Shown in pieces: positions 33,822 through 41,073 of a DNA stretch of 64,000 nucleotides. Each line of letters opens with the position of its first letter. Position 1 is the stretch's first letter. Origin of the DNA: Streptomyces prunicolor NBRC 13075 (GTDB lineage: Bacteria > Actinomycetota > Actinomycetes > Streptomycetales > Streptomycetaceae); assembly GCF_000367365.1 (NCBI RefSeq), contig NZ_BARF01000084.1, positions 62,001-126,000 on the forward strand, read 5' to 3'. The notes under the pieces are model-generated. The model saw only the letters and a list, made by a program, of their open reading frames with translations. It did not search any database and had not been told where the DNA came from. The translations under genes were made by a program, and so were the position numbers.

Positions 33822-34424
33822 CTATGCCGTGGCCGTCTGCGGCGCGGCCAGGACGTGGACGGCGGACCGCGCGCCGGCCGGACGGGGGCCGTAGCACAGG
33901 TACTCGCCCCACTCGTCGTTCACGCGCTTGCCGGATGCGTCCCAGATCAGCGGTCGCCCGCACTGGGCGCAGTTCCCGGCGTCCTCCCCCGGTGTCCCGT
34001 GCGGCCGGTCGTCGGCGGCCGGGGCAGCCTCCTGCTCCTGGTTCTGGTCGGGGTCCTCGGGCAGGTCGACTCGGAAGGCGCCGGGCTGGTCCGGGATCTG
34101 CTTCCAGTCGGCCGCCCGGAGCGGGGCAGTGGTCCGGTGGAAGGTGAGCATGTCGAGGAGCGTGTCCCGGACCTCGGCGCGGATCCGCTCGCTCAGCTTG
34201 CCGTTGGTGGTCTCGTCGTTGAACCGCCAGGTCGTGGCCTTGGCGTCGTGCACGGCGGTCAGCACGCTCGCGTTGACGCTGATGGCGGTGGCGGTGGGCA
34301 GCTCCTCGCGGATCAGGTGGGCGATGAGGAGCAGGGCGCGGTCGATGACCTCGCGCCGCTTCTGGGCGGCTTCGCGGTAGGCGTCCTCGAAGTACTCGGT
34401 CCAGAAGGCCTTGGTAGCGGGCAT
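33822..34424 (-). CDS. Early protein with paralogous N-terminal helical domain and C-terminal zinc ribbon
   Basis: 200 residues from ATG 34424 (AAGGGA upstream). Residues 8-60 (FEDAYREAAQKRR, ALLLIAHLIREELPTATAISV) match the N-terminal part of the ComM-domain protein at 34.9 kb and, less well, the 35.9-kb protein. A Pro/Gln/Asp linker follows. The end carries CAQCGRPLIW and a later Cys/His set, a likely zinc ribbon. No catalytic motif seen. Confidence 0.55.
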   Translation of the reverse strand: MPATKAFWTEYFEDAYREAAQKRREVIDRALLLIAHLIREELPTATAISVNASVLTAVHDAKATTWRFNDETTNGKLSERIRAEVRDTLLDMLTFHRTTAPLRAADWKQIPDQPGAFRVDLPEDPDQNQEQEAAPAADDRPHGTPGEDAGNCAQCGRPLIWDASGKRVNDEWGEYLCYGPRPAGARSAVHVLAAPQTATA

Positions 34425-34554
34425 GCGGGGTGATCCCTTCACGTGTTGGGGTGGGTGGTCGGCACTGGGGTGGCGACCTGGGCGGGCAGCACGCACCAGG
34501 CCGTGGCCCGTCGCGCTGCCCGCTCAAGGGACGGCCAGCTGGCCGTCCGGCCGG

Positions 34555-34830
34555 TCAGGACTTGCGCCGGTTGATGTCGCGGAGGGTGACGCCCTCGGCG
34601 GCCAGTGCCCGGCAGATGTTGCCGCGCACCCAGCCGCCCCAGCCGTCCGACTTGTACTCGGCGAGGAACTGGCGGACCTTCGGGTGATCCCGGTTGGGGC
34701 TGAACGTGCTGGCGAGTTCGTAGGCCAGGGTCGGTGTGCTCCACGGGCCTTCGAACAGCTCCTGGAAGGTCTCGTCGTCCTCGCGGTCCCAGTACTGGTG
34801 GAGGAGGGGCTGCGTGGTGGACTCCGTCAT
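34555..34830 (-). CDS. Small early hypothetical protein
   Basis: 91 residues from ATG 34830 with AAGGAG seven bases upstream. Helical, with W-rich segments (LHQYWDRED, YKSDGWGGWVRGN). It is the first gene after cassette copy A; the cassette's short leader frame ends on the ATGA that starts this gene. No family recognised. Confidence 0.55.
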   Translation of the reverse strand: MTESTTQPLLHQYWDREDDETFQELFEGPWSTPTLAYELASTFSPNRDHPKVRQFLAEYKSDGWGGWVRGNICRALAAEGVTLRDINRRKS

Positions 34831-34859
34831 TTCTCGCTCCTTGGGCTGTTGGTGGCTGG

Positions 34860-34951
34860 TTGAACTACTTCCATTCTTTCCGAAACAGCTTGCCCTAGCC
34901 AGTTAGGGCAAGCTGTTTCAGTAAAAGGACTTCTAAGAAAACCGCAGGTCA
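34860..34951 (-). promoter_or_regulatory. Early structured intergenic cassette, copy A
   Basis: On the minus strand the cassette runs from TGACCTGCGG, through TTCTTAGAAGTCC, to a hairpin with 16-bp perfect arms (34904-34919 and 34882-34897) and loop ACTGGC, then GGAAAGAATGGAAGTAGTTC, and ends before the ribosome site of the next gene. It is one of nine copies between 34.9 and 51.6 kb, each heading a gene group. No convincing sigma70 -35/-10 pair is conserved, so the function could be a phage-specific promoter, an RNA processing site or an antitermination signal. Confidence 0.75.
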
Positions 34952-35845
34952 GGCGGTCATTTCCGTGAGGAAGGCCAGGGCTGCGTTCAGGTCGCGCGCG
35001 CCCTCCACCGCGATGTCGGGGAACTTGGCGGCCTGGGCGAGCTGCGCTTCGGCGACGATGAACTTGAGGTCGCCGGCGTCGATGGCGGCCTGCATGAGGC
35101 CGTCGAAGTCGTTGACCGGCAAGACTCGTCCGTCGAGGCCGAGTTGGCCGATCATGACCACGCCTCTGACGGAGCCCGCGGGGACGTGACCAGATGCGGC
35201 GAGCGCTGTACAGGCGAGGGCGAGGTCGGCGGCGGAGCCGCCGCGAGCCGCGGTCCAGCAGGCGGTGACGGTCATGTCGCCGAGCGGCCACTGGATGCCG
35301 CTGTTGACGATGGCCGCGCGAATCCTGTCGCGGGTCTCAAGGGCGTACTTCGGGTTCGGGCCGGTGATCCTCATGGCGTGCACTCCCGGCGTGAACTCGG
35401 CCTGCACCTTGGCCGGGCCTTCCTGGGTGGGGAAGTAGCTGCTCGCGGTCTTCGGCGGGGTTTTCGGCAGGCGGATCGTGCGGAGGGGCCGGCCCTGCGG
35501 GGCTGCCTTCCAGCCTGCCGCTCCGGCCAGGTTGCCGAAGGGGATCACGTCGCCGAGGGTGCCCTTGACCTCGTCCGTGATGCTGTCGGGCAGGCCATGA
35601 CCCGCGGCGGTCGGGGCGTGCCACAGCACCTTGCCCTTGGCGTCCGCCACCTCGTGCAGCTCCACCTCGCCAGTGTCGAAGGTGAGCGTTGCGGCTTCGG
35701 GCAGGTGCGTGCGGACCAGGTGGGCGACGTACGCGACCGCGCGTGAGTAGAGGGTGCGTCGGGCGACGCTGGCGGCCTGGTAGGCGTCCTCGAAGGCCTT
35801 GGAGTGAACGGCGGTTTCGAGGTCGGTGTGCAGGGTGTCGGCCAT
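34949..35845 (-). CDS. ComM/YifB ChlI-type (Lon-like) domain protein without the AAA part
   Basis: 298 residues from ATG 35845 (GAGAGGAC upstream). Residues 1-~115 are the small helical domain shared with the 33.8- and 35.9-kb proteins. Residues ~140-297 match the N-terminal ChlI/Lon-protease-like domain of ComM/YifB: RDRIRAAIVNSGIQWP, DLALACTALAASGHVP, VVMIGQLGLDGRVLPV and the final LNAALAFL. In bacteria this domain precedes a AAA+ helicase used in branch migration during recombination; here the helicase is absent. A dominant-negative or accessory recombination role is possible. Confidence 0.7.
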   Translation of the reverse strand: MADTLHTDLETAVHSKAFEDAYQAASVARRTLYSRAVAYVAHLVRTHLPEAATLTFDTGEVELHEVADAKGKVLWHAPTAAGHGLPDSITDEVKGTLGDVIPFGNLAGAAGWKAAPQGRPLRTIRLPKTPPKTASSYFPTQEGPAKVQAEFTPGVHAMRITGPNPKYALETRDRIRAAIVNSGIQWPLGDMTVTACWTAARGGSAADLALACTALAASGHVPAGSVRGVVMIGQLGLDGRVLPVNDFDGLMQAAIDAGDLKFIVAEAQLAQAAKFPDIAVEGARDLNAALAFLTEMTA

Positions 35846-35879
35846 GGGTCTGTCCTCTCGGTAGGGGTGGGTGTGAGAG

Positions 35880-35909
35880 GGCCGGGGGACGCTGCCTGTC
35901 CCCCGGGCC
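35880..35909 (-). terminator. Intergenic hairpin
   Basis: Near-perfect GC-rich arms (35898-35909 and 35880-35890) with loop AGGCAGC, 11 bases after the stop of the 35.9-kb gene. Third hairpin with this loop. Confidence 0.55.
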
Positions 35910-35920
35910 CGGGGCGTTGG

Positions 35921-36277
35921 TCAGGTGCGGTCGTCCGTCTTGGTGCGCACGGGGAAGCCGGCGAAGGGGAAGGGGTGGGTCAGCTTCCAGCCGTTGCGGG
36001 TGAGGGCCTCGGAGGTCTTGCCGAGGCTGAGGACCTGGTCGAGTACGGCGTGGACCGTGTCGAAGACGTCGTCGGGCAGGTCGAAATCGTTGAAGCTGAC
36101 GGGCTGGCCGTCGCTGTCGTAGTAGGAGTCCACGACGCCCTGATCGGTGTCGACGAGGAGCGTGGCGACTGTGGGGAGGTGATCGCGAAGGAGATCGCCA
36201 ATGCGGGCGGAGGCGGCCTCGGTCGCGGCGGTGACGGCCCGGGTCGCGGTCTGGAACTCGGTCTCGAAGCGGTTCAT
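35921..36277 (-). CDS. Early hypothetical protein, third member of the helical-domain family
   Basis: 118 residues from ATG 36277 (GAGGGAAC upstream). FETEFQTATRAVTAAT and IGDLLRDHLPTVATLLV parallel the N-termini of the 33.8- and 34.9-kb proteins; the rest is an acidic beta stretch ending in WKLTHPFPFAGFPV. First gene after cassette copy B, whose leader ATG is in frame 16 codons upstream but lacks a better ribosome site. Confidence 0.55.
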   Translation of the reverse strand: MNRFETEFQTATRAVTAATEAASARIGDLLRDHLPTVATLLVDTDQGVVDSYYDSDGQPVSFNDFDLPDDVFDTVHAVLDQVLSLGKTSEALTRNGWKLTHPFPFAGFPVRTKTDDRT

Positions 36278-36310
36278 CTTGTTCCCTCTTTCAATGCTTG
36301 TGGTGGTTTG

Positions 36311-36401
36311 TTGATCTACATTCATTCTTCCAAAATGAGCTTGCCCTAACCAGTTTTGTGAACCCTATTCGGCAAAAGAACTTCTAAGAAGCCGCAGGTC
36401 A
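36311..36401 (-). promoter_or_regulatory. Early structured intergenic cassette, copy B
   Basis: Same layout as copy A with conserved AAAACTGGTTAGGGCAAG core and ATGAATGTAG downstream box. The stem is weaker here. The loop version CTGGTTAGGG is closest to the late-gene motif. Its 5' end coincides with the stop codon of the cytosine methyltransferase gene. Confidence 0.7.
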
Positions 36402-38123
36402 GGCGGCCAGCTCGTATCGGCTGATCGGCTCGCCCGTGATGGCTTCGACCAGCGCGCAGTACAGGACCTCAGCCACGGCCGGGGTCACCGCGTTGCCGAG
36501 CTGGCGGACCTGGTGCCGCTTCGAGCCCATGAGCTTGTACTTCGCCCTGAAGGCCATCGCCCTCGCGATCTCGTGGGGCTGGAGCATCCTGAACAGCACG
36601 TCGTCGATCTTGAAGTCGCGGCGGACCAGTGCGTACCGGTCGCGGGTGGGGAGCGCGCCGATCGGGTCGGTGACCGGCCGGGCCTGGCCGTTGCCGTAGT
36701 ACGGGACGAGCAGGTGGTCAGGCTGGGTCACGAGCCCGTGATGGTTGCCGCCGGCCGTGACCGAGTGAAGCGGCATGCCGAGGTGCCGCGCCTTCTCCTT
36801 GTCGCCGCCGCCCCGCATGGGGATCACGAACGGCAGGTAGGCGAGGGCGGTCTCCAGGCGGGCCGTCTGGGTGCGCAGCGGGTCCTCCAGCCGCATGGGC
36901 TTCTTGCCGTCGCGGCCCTCGCACGGAATCAACAGCGGCGGGAACACGATGCCGTCGGTCTCCACGGTCGTCCGGGTGGGCATCGGCAGGTCCAGGCCGA
37001 TGGCCTTCTCCCGCCAGGTCCCGCCGGCCGGGACGAGGAGCGGGCCGCCCGGCATCCCCTGGGGTGCCTCGTCGACGTCGCCAAAGAGCGAGCCCTGCCC
37101 GTCGTCGAAGAAGTCCTCACCCCAGCCCCAATACTTGGCGCCTCCGGCCCGCACGCGGGCGATCGTGGCGGGGGCGAGGCCCTCGGGGCAGTCGTCGGTC
37201 TTGGACCGGTCGCCGATCGGCGTTCCCGCGATCGAGAAGTCGATGGCGGCCGCGGCGGGGAGCACGTAGGGCTCGACGATCGCGCGGCAGCCCGAGCGCG
37301 GGCAACGGAAGTCGTAGCTCTGCCGGTAGCGACCCATGTCCCGCTTCGGGTCGCGGAAGACCTGGACGGCGCGCACCTGTTCGTCGCAGTCGGCGCACCA
37401 GGCGTCGGGGCGCAGGACCCACTTGTCGAAGTCGGGGTCGCGGCCGAGGCTCTCGTGCCAGTACACGAAGTACAGGCGGTCACGGCTTTGCGGTACACGG
37501 TCCAGGGTGCGCGGGACGACGTGCATCGAGTTGATCGCGAGGAGCTTCGTCCGGTACCCAAGCTTGTGGAACTCGCCGACCCACCGATCCCATTGGTCCC
37601 AGCCCCGGCAGTCTGTGACGTTCTCGACGACTCCGGCCAGGACCAAGCCGCCGCGGTTGATCACGCCCCGCAAATACATGGGGACTTCTTCCATGAGGGC
37701 GCGGCTGCGCTCCTCGGCGGCCCGGCGTTCCTTGTCGCTCTTGAACTCCGGCTCTTCGAAGTCGAAATCGCCCTGCATCGTGCGGTCGAAGTCGACCTTC
37801 ACGCCCCGGGCCGCCGACCACTTCGGGCACTCCGGCGACGCCCAGAAGAGCTGGCAGACCGGCCACTTCTCGACCGGGGCCCGGCGGATGTCGCCCTTCC
37901 ACAGGTCGCAGTTCGGGTTGTTCCACGCGTGCGTGGCGAGTGCGACGTCCCAGTGGTTCGCGCCTCTGGTGGTCAGCACGCCGGGGACCGCGTCCGCTCC
38001 CTGCGTGTCGCCGCCAGCACCGCAGAACCAGCTCATGGCGGTCAGCACGCTGCCGTCGTGCTTGTAGGCGCGGGCCGGACTGGCGGATGCCCAGGCGCGC
38101 GTGGTGGCGTCGATGTAGGGCAT
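36399..38123 (-). CDS. DNA cytosine-5 methyltransferase
   Basis: 574 residues from ATG 38123 (AAGGAG upstream). Motif I SWFCGAGGDTQGA (31-43), catalytic Cys in SPECP (C99, a variant of the PPC box), ENV (167-169), QSRDR (212-216) and C-terminal QLGNAVTPAVAEVL are all present. Two cysteine pairs (near 243-246 and 274-279) suggest a zinc ribbon inserted in the target-recognition part. QGSLF at 343-347 resembles a beta-clamp-binding motif. It probably methylates phage DNA, for protection from host restriction. No cognate restriction gene is nearby. Confidence 0.88.
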   Translation of the reverse strand: MPYIDATTRAWASASPARAYKHDGSVLTAMSWFCGAGGDTQGADAVPGVLTTRGANHWDVALATHAWNNPNCDLWKGDIRRAPVEKWPVCQLFWASPECPKWSAARGVKVDFDRTMQGDFDFEEPEFKSDKERRAAEERSRALMEEVPMYLRGVINRGGLVLAGVVENVTDCRGWDQWDRWVGEFHKLGYRTKLLAINSMHVVPRTLDRVPQSRDRLYFVYWHESLGRDPDFDKWVLRPDAWCADCDEQVRAVQVFRDPKRDMGRYRQSYDFRCPRSGCRAIVEPYVLPAAAAIDFSIAGTPIGDRSKTDDCPEGLAPATIARVRAGGAKYWGWGEDFFDDGQGSLFGDVDEAPQGMPGGPLLVPAGGTWREKAIGLDLPMPTRTTVETDGIVFPPLLIPCEGRDGKKPMRLEDPLRTQTARLETALAYLPFVIPMRGGGDKEKARHLGMPLHSVTAGGNHHGLVTQPDHLLVPYYGNGQARPVTDPIGALPTRDRYALVRRDFKIDDVLFRMLQPHEIARAMAFRAKYKLMGSKRHQVRQLGNAVTPAVAEVLYCALVEAITGEPISRYELAA

Positions 38124-38155
38124 GGGTGTGCTCCTTGCTGTGTGCTGGGGGGAGG

Positions 38156-38917
38156 TCAGAGGGAGGGCTGCGCGTCCGACTCGGACCAGCGGAGGAAGCG
38201 GCCGGTGCGGATGAAGTGGGCGCGGCTCTCAACGGATTCGAGGTCGTACTCGCCCCACACGCCCTGCTTGGGATCGCAGCCGCAGTCGCACGGCTTCTTC
38301 TCCAGCTGGTTGTCGCGGTTCAGCAGGCAGCCGGTGCACTCGAACTCGTGCCAGTCCATGACGGAGCCGCAGGCGCACCGCCAGGAGGCGAAGTGCCACG
38401 TCCATTCCCAGCCGCCGATGCCGTACAGGCCTTCGGCGTTGGGCTCGATGACGTCGGCCGCGTCCTCGTCCTCGGTGGTCTCCTCCACGTACATCCAGCG
38501 GATGTGCAGGACGACGGCCCGGGGCTCGCCCTCGCCGTCGGGTGCGATGGACTCCGGCTGCTCGCCGATGACCAGGTCGCTGCTGACTGCGGCCTTGGCG
38601 CCTTCGTTCAGCTGCTGCCAGCGGATGCGGACGACGACTGCTCGCGGCTCGTGCTCGCTGTCGGTGCCGCCCTCTATGACGTGGACGCTGGCGGCGCTGT
38701 CGGCGCGGCCGTCGATGACGTGGATGGTGTCAACGCTGTCGTGCCCGTACTCGTCGGCCATCTCGATCGTGCGGGCGGCGAGCTGGCGGGAGGTGTCGAG
38801 GGTGAAGTACGGGCTCAGCCAGCCGTTCCACCGGTTGCTGGGGTCGAGCTTGCAGTCATACGGGCCGAGGGTGTCGTCGATGCAGACGCGGGTCTCGATC
38901 ATCTGACGGTCGCTCAT
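38156..38917 (-). CDS. Early cysteine-cluster hypothetical protein
   Basis: 253 residues from ATG 38917 (TGGAGTG eight bases upstream). Two similar units (RAVVVRIRWQQLNEG near 93 and RAVVLHIRWMYVEE near 134) suggest an internal duplication. C-terminal part has CACGS, CTGC and CDCGC clusters, likely zinc sites. No family recognised. It ends 33 bases before the methyltransferase start and is probably cotranscribed with it. Confidence 0.55.
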   Translation of the reverse strand: MSDRQMIETRVCIDDTLGPYDCKLDPSNRWNGWLSPYFTLDTSRQLAARTIEMADEYGHDSVDTIHVIDGRADSAASVHVIEGGTDSEHEPRAVVVRIRWQQLNEGAKAAVSSDLVIGEQPESIAPDGEGEPRAVVLHIRWMYVEETTEDEDAADVIEPNAEGLYGIGGWEWTWHFASWRCACGSVMDWHEFECTGCLLNRDNQLEKKPCDCGCDPKQGVWGEYDLESVESRAHFIRTGRFLRWSESDAQPSL

Positions 38918-38945
38918 GGTTCGGTCACTCCATCCGGGCATGGGT

Positions 38946-38976
38946 GACGGGCGGGACGCGGTGCGTCCCGCCCGTC
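38946..38976 (-). terminator. Intergenic hairpin
   Basis: 14-bp perfect arms (38963-38976 and 38946-38959) with a three-base loop, 21 bases after the stop of the 39.0-kb gene. Confidence 0.6.
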
Positions 38977-38997
38977 GAAAAGGGCTGGTCAGGTGAG

Positions 38998-39417
38998 TTA
39001 GAAGAGGGAGGGCGGCGCGGCCTTCGGCTGGGCGCCGAGCTCGGGGATCTCCTCGCCGGTCTGCTCCAGCCACCACTTCGCGAAGTGCAGCCGGTGGCAC
39101 CAGGCATCTGCCGGGCGCAGCTTGTCGAGGCGGTCGAAGCAGAGCAGCACCAGGCGGGCGCCGCCGTTCCGCGCGACCAGGCCGGCCAGCTCGGCGTAGA
39201 TGCGGTCGATGCCGTGGGCGTTCAGGAGGCGCCGGTAGCTGAACTCGTACGCGTCTTCGGGCAGGTTCTGGGCGAGCAGCTCGCGGGTCGGCGTGATGAG
39301 CGTGGCCTGGCCGACCAGCTGGTAGCCGAGCGGGAAGCGCGGGTGGCCCGCAGTGGTGCGGATCGGAGCGCCCATGTCGGGCGTGAACTCCTGGTAGGTG
39401 CAGGTGGCTAGTTCCAT
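38998..39417 (-). CDS. DUF488-like hypothetical protein
   Basis: 139 residues from ATG 39417 (AAAGGACGGGA upstream). LVARNGGARLVLLCFDRLDK followed by ADAWCHRLHFAKWW resembles the LLC...CHR core of DUF488 proteins, which are of unknown biochemical role. The C-terminus ends in PPSLF. Moderate similarity only. Confidence 0.5.
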   Translation of the reverse strand: MELATCTYQEFTPDMGAPIRTTAGHPRFPLGYQLVGQATLITPTRELLAQNLPEDAYEFSYRRLLNAHGIDRIYAELAGLVARNGGARLVLLCFDRLDKLRPADAWCHRLHFAKWWLEQTGEEIPELGAQPKAAPPSLF

Positions 39418-39450
39418 TCCCGTCCTTTCCGGGTGTGGGTTGGTGGTGGA

Positions 39451-39478
39451 GTAGGGGGCCGCCTGGGCGGCCCCCTAC
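39451..39478 (-). terminator. Intergenic hairpin
   Basis: 13-bp perfect arms (39466-39478 and 39451-39463) separated by two bases, just after the stop of the 39.5-kb gene. Confidence 0.6.
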
Positions 39479-39484
39479 GGGGTG

Positions 39485-39712
39485 TCAGCCGTTGCAGATG
39501 CAGGTCTCGCGATTGAAGGGCTCGGTGCCGTAGAGCCGGTTCGAGAGCCGCATGATCTTGCTGAAGAGCTGGCAGAGGTCCGCGTTTTCGTCCTGCCTCT
39601 CTTGGGTGGCGAGGGTGTTGCGGAGCCAGGGGAGGATCAGGGCCATTTCCTCTCGGGTGAGGACGAAGAGATCCCCGTTGTTGATCTTCTGAGTGATGTC
39701 CGCGTTTTCCAT
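39485..39712 (-). CDS. Small early hypothetical protein
   Basis: 75 residues from ATG 39712 with GGAAAGGG upstream. Mostly helical and of lower GC than neighbours (MENADITQKINNGDLFVL), ending in CICNG. First and only gene between cassette copy C and a hairpin. Not recognised. Confidence 0.5.
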   Translation of the reverse strand: MENADITQKINNGDLFVLTREEMALILPWLRNTLATQERQDENADLCQLFSKIMRLSNRLYGTEPFNRETCICNG

Positions 39713-39740
39713 GGCCCTGCCCTTTCCTGGGGGTGGTTTG

Positions 39741-39830
39741 TGGCGCTCCTCTCATTCTTTCCGAATCAGCTCAACCTAGCCAGTTTTGATAACCTGATTA
39801 GGCAAAGAAGGGCAAAAGAAGCACTGGTCA
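39741..39830 (-). promoter_or_regulatory. Early structured intergenic cassette, copy C
   Basis: Diverged copy: AAAACTGGCTAGG loop kept, arms AATCAG/CTGATT kept, downstream GGAAAGAATGAGAGG kept, but the TTCTTAGAAGTTC upstream part is altered. Overlaps the stop of the adenine methyltransferase gene at its 5' end. Confidence 0.65.
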
Positions 39831-40655
39831 GGTGAGGGCGAACAGGTCGAGCTGCCGGGGCTGCCGCTGCCACCAGCCGTGGGTGGGGAGCGGCCCGCCG
39901 GACTCGGCGTCGACGACCAGGAGGACCGTGCGCACGCTCGTTCCGGACGGCGCGAACGACTCGTCGGGCAGCGGGGCGAACGTGCCCTCGGCGAGGGCGA
40001 TCAGCTCGCGGAACTCGACCGTGGCGCGGTCGCTGTGCCACATCACCGACTCGGGCAGGACCGCGACGAGCGTGCCGCCGTCGTCGAGGAAGCCCATCGC
40101 GTGCTTCACGTGCTGCACGGCCGCCGCGAACGGCGGGTTCATCAGCACCCGGCGGTAGCCATGGGGGCAGTCGAGCGGGTCCAGGTCGAGAAAGTCCGCC
40201 TCGACCACGCGACGGGCGGCGCCCTGCTCACGGAGGACGCGGACCCGCCGCTCGTCGATCTCGACGCAGTCGACGACCCCGCCGCACTCGACGGCCGGCC
40301 CCACGATCGAGCCGGTACCAGCCGACGGCTCCAGGACGCTCATGCCCTCGCGGACGCCCGCGTGCGCCAGCATGTCGTCGACCACGCGCGGCGGTGTCGG
40401 GTACCAGCCCTGTTCGAGCCGGCTGGGGAACTCGCGGGTGGCGAGGCACGCCCGCATGTACTCCTCCACCGGGAACGGGAAGACGTGGGCGCGCACCGCT
40501 TTGCGGCCGTCCCACCGTCCGCCGATCTCCTTCAGGATCTTGTTCACCTGCTCGTACGTGGGGCGGTCCAGGTCGAACGGGATCTGCACCCGGTCGTCGG
40601 CGATGACCGTACGGGCGTCGGTGAGGACGTCGTAGACGCCGCTTGGGATCTCCAT
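39828..40655 (-). CDS. DNA N6-adenine methyltransferase-like protein
   Basis: 275 residues from ATG 40655 (GGAGGAG upstream). YPTPP (85-89), AdoMet motif I LEPSAGTGSI (108-117) and catalytic NPPF (173-176) define a gamma-type amino-methyltransferase. Residues 20-60 form a small N-terminal domain (VQIPFDLDRPTYEQVNKIL). The C-terminus carries QLDLF at 268-272, a match to the sliding-clamp-binding consensus QL(S/D)LF. Probably protects phage DNA after replication. Confidence 0.8.
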   Translation of the reverse strand: MEIPSGVYDVLTDARTVIADDRVQIPFDLDRPTYEQVNKILKEIGGRWDGRKAVRAHVFPFPVEEYMRACLATREFPSRLEQGWYPTPPRVVDDMLAHAGVREGMSVLEPSAGTGSIVGPAVECGGVVDCVEIDERRVRVLREQGAARRVVEADFLDLDPLDCPHGYRRVLMNPPFAAAVQHVKHAMGFLDDGGTLVAVLPESVMWHSDRATVEFRELIALAEGTFAPLPDESFAPSGTSVRTVLLVVDAESGGPLPTHGWWQRQPRQLDLFALT

Positions 40656-40705
40656 CGGTCTCCTCCTGGAGGGATAGGGGTCTGGCTGCGTGAACGGGGC
40701 TTAGA

Positions 40706-41005
40706 TCAGTAGAGGTGGCCGACGATCTCGGCGACCGCGCGCGCGACGGTGTCGAGGTCGTCGGTCGGCTTGACCGGCAGCGGCAGGGCGTCGCCGAGCT
40801 GGTCGTTGCGGACGAACAGCTCGCCGGTCGGGTTGGCGCCGATCGTGAAGGGGGTGCCGTCCCAGGCCCGGAGGTGGCCGGTGGTGGCCCACGGGCCGGG
40901 CTCGGCGCCCCACTGGTCGCCGCAGTGCTCCAGGGCGGCCTTCGCGACGTCGTACGGGGTGAAGGTCGGCACGGGGTGGTTGTGGAAGCTGACGGGTCGC
41001 TTCAT
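40706..41005 (-). CDS. Small early hypothetical protein
   Basis: 99 residues from ATG 41005 (AAGGAGA upstream). A short basic start (KRPVSFHNHPVPTFTPYDVAKAAL) is followed by a beta part and a helix LDTVARAVAEIVGHLY. Not recognised. Lies between the ParB-like and adenine methyltransferase genes. Confidence 0.5.
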   Translation of the reverse strand: MKRPVSFHNHPVPTFTPYDVAKAALEHCGDQWGAEPGPWATTGHLRAWDGTPFTIGANPTGELFVRNDQLGDALPLPVKPTDDLDTVARAVAEIVGHLY

Positions 41006-41033
41006 GGCTTGGTCTCCTTGGAGGGTTGAAGGG

Positions 41034-41058
41034 GGCGCACCGCAGGGCGCGGTGCGCC
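41034..41058 (-). terminator. Intergenic hairpin
   Basis: 10-bp perfect arms (41049-41058 and 41034-41043) with a five-base loop, 15 bases after the ParB-like stop. Confidence 0.55.
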
Positions 41059-41073
41059 GTAGAGGGGGCGAGG

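Noticed and set aside
36513..38906. 797-codon plus-strand frame
   Set aside because: Antisense to the cytosine methyltransferase with all its motifs; no ribosome site.
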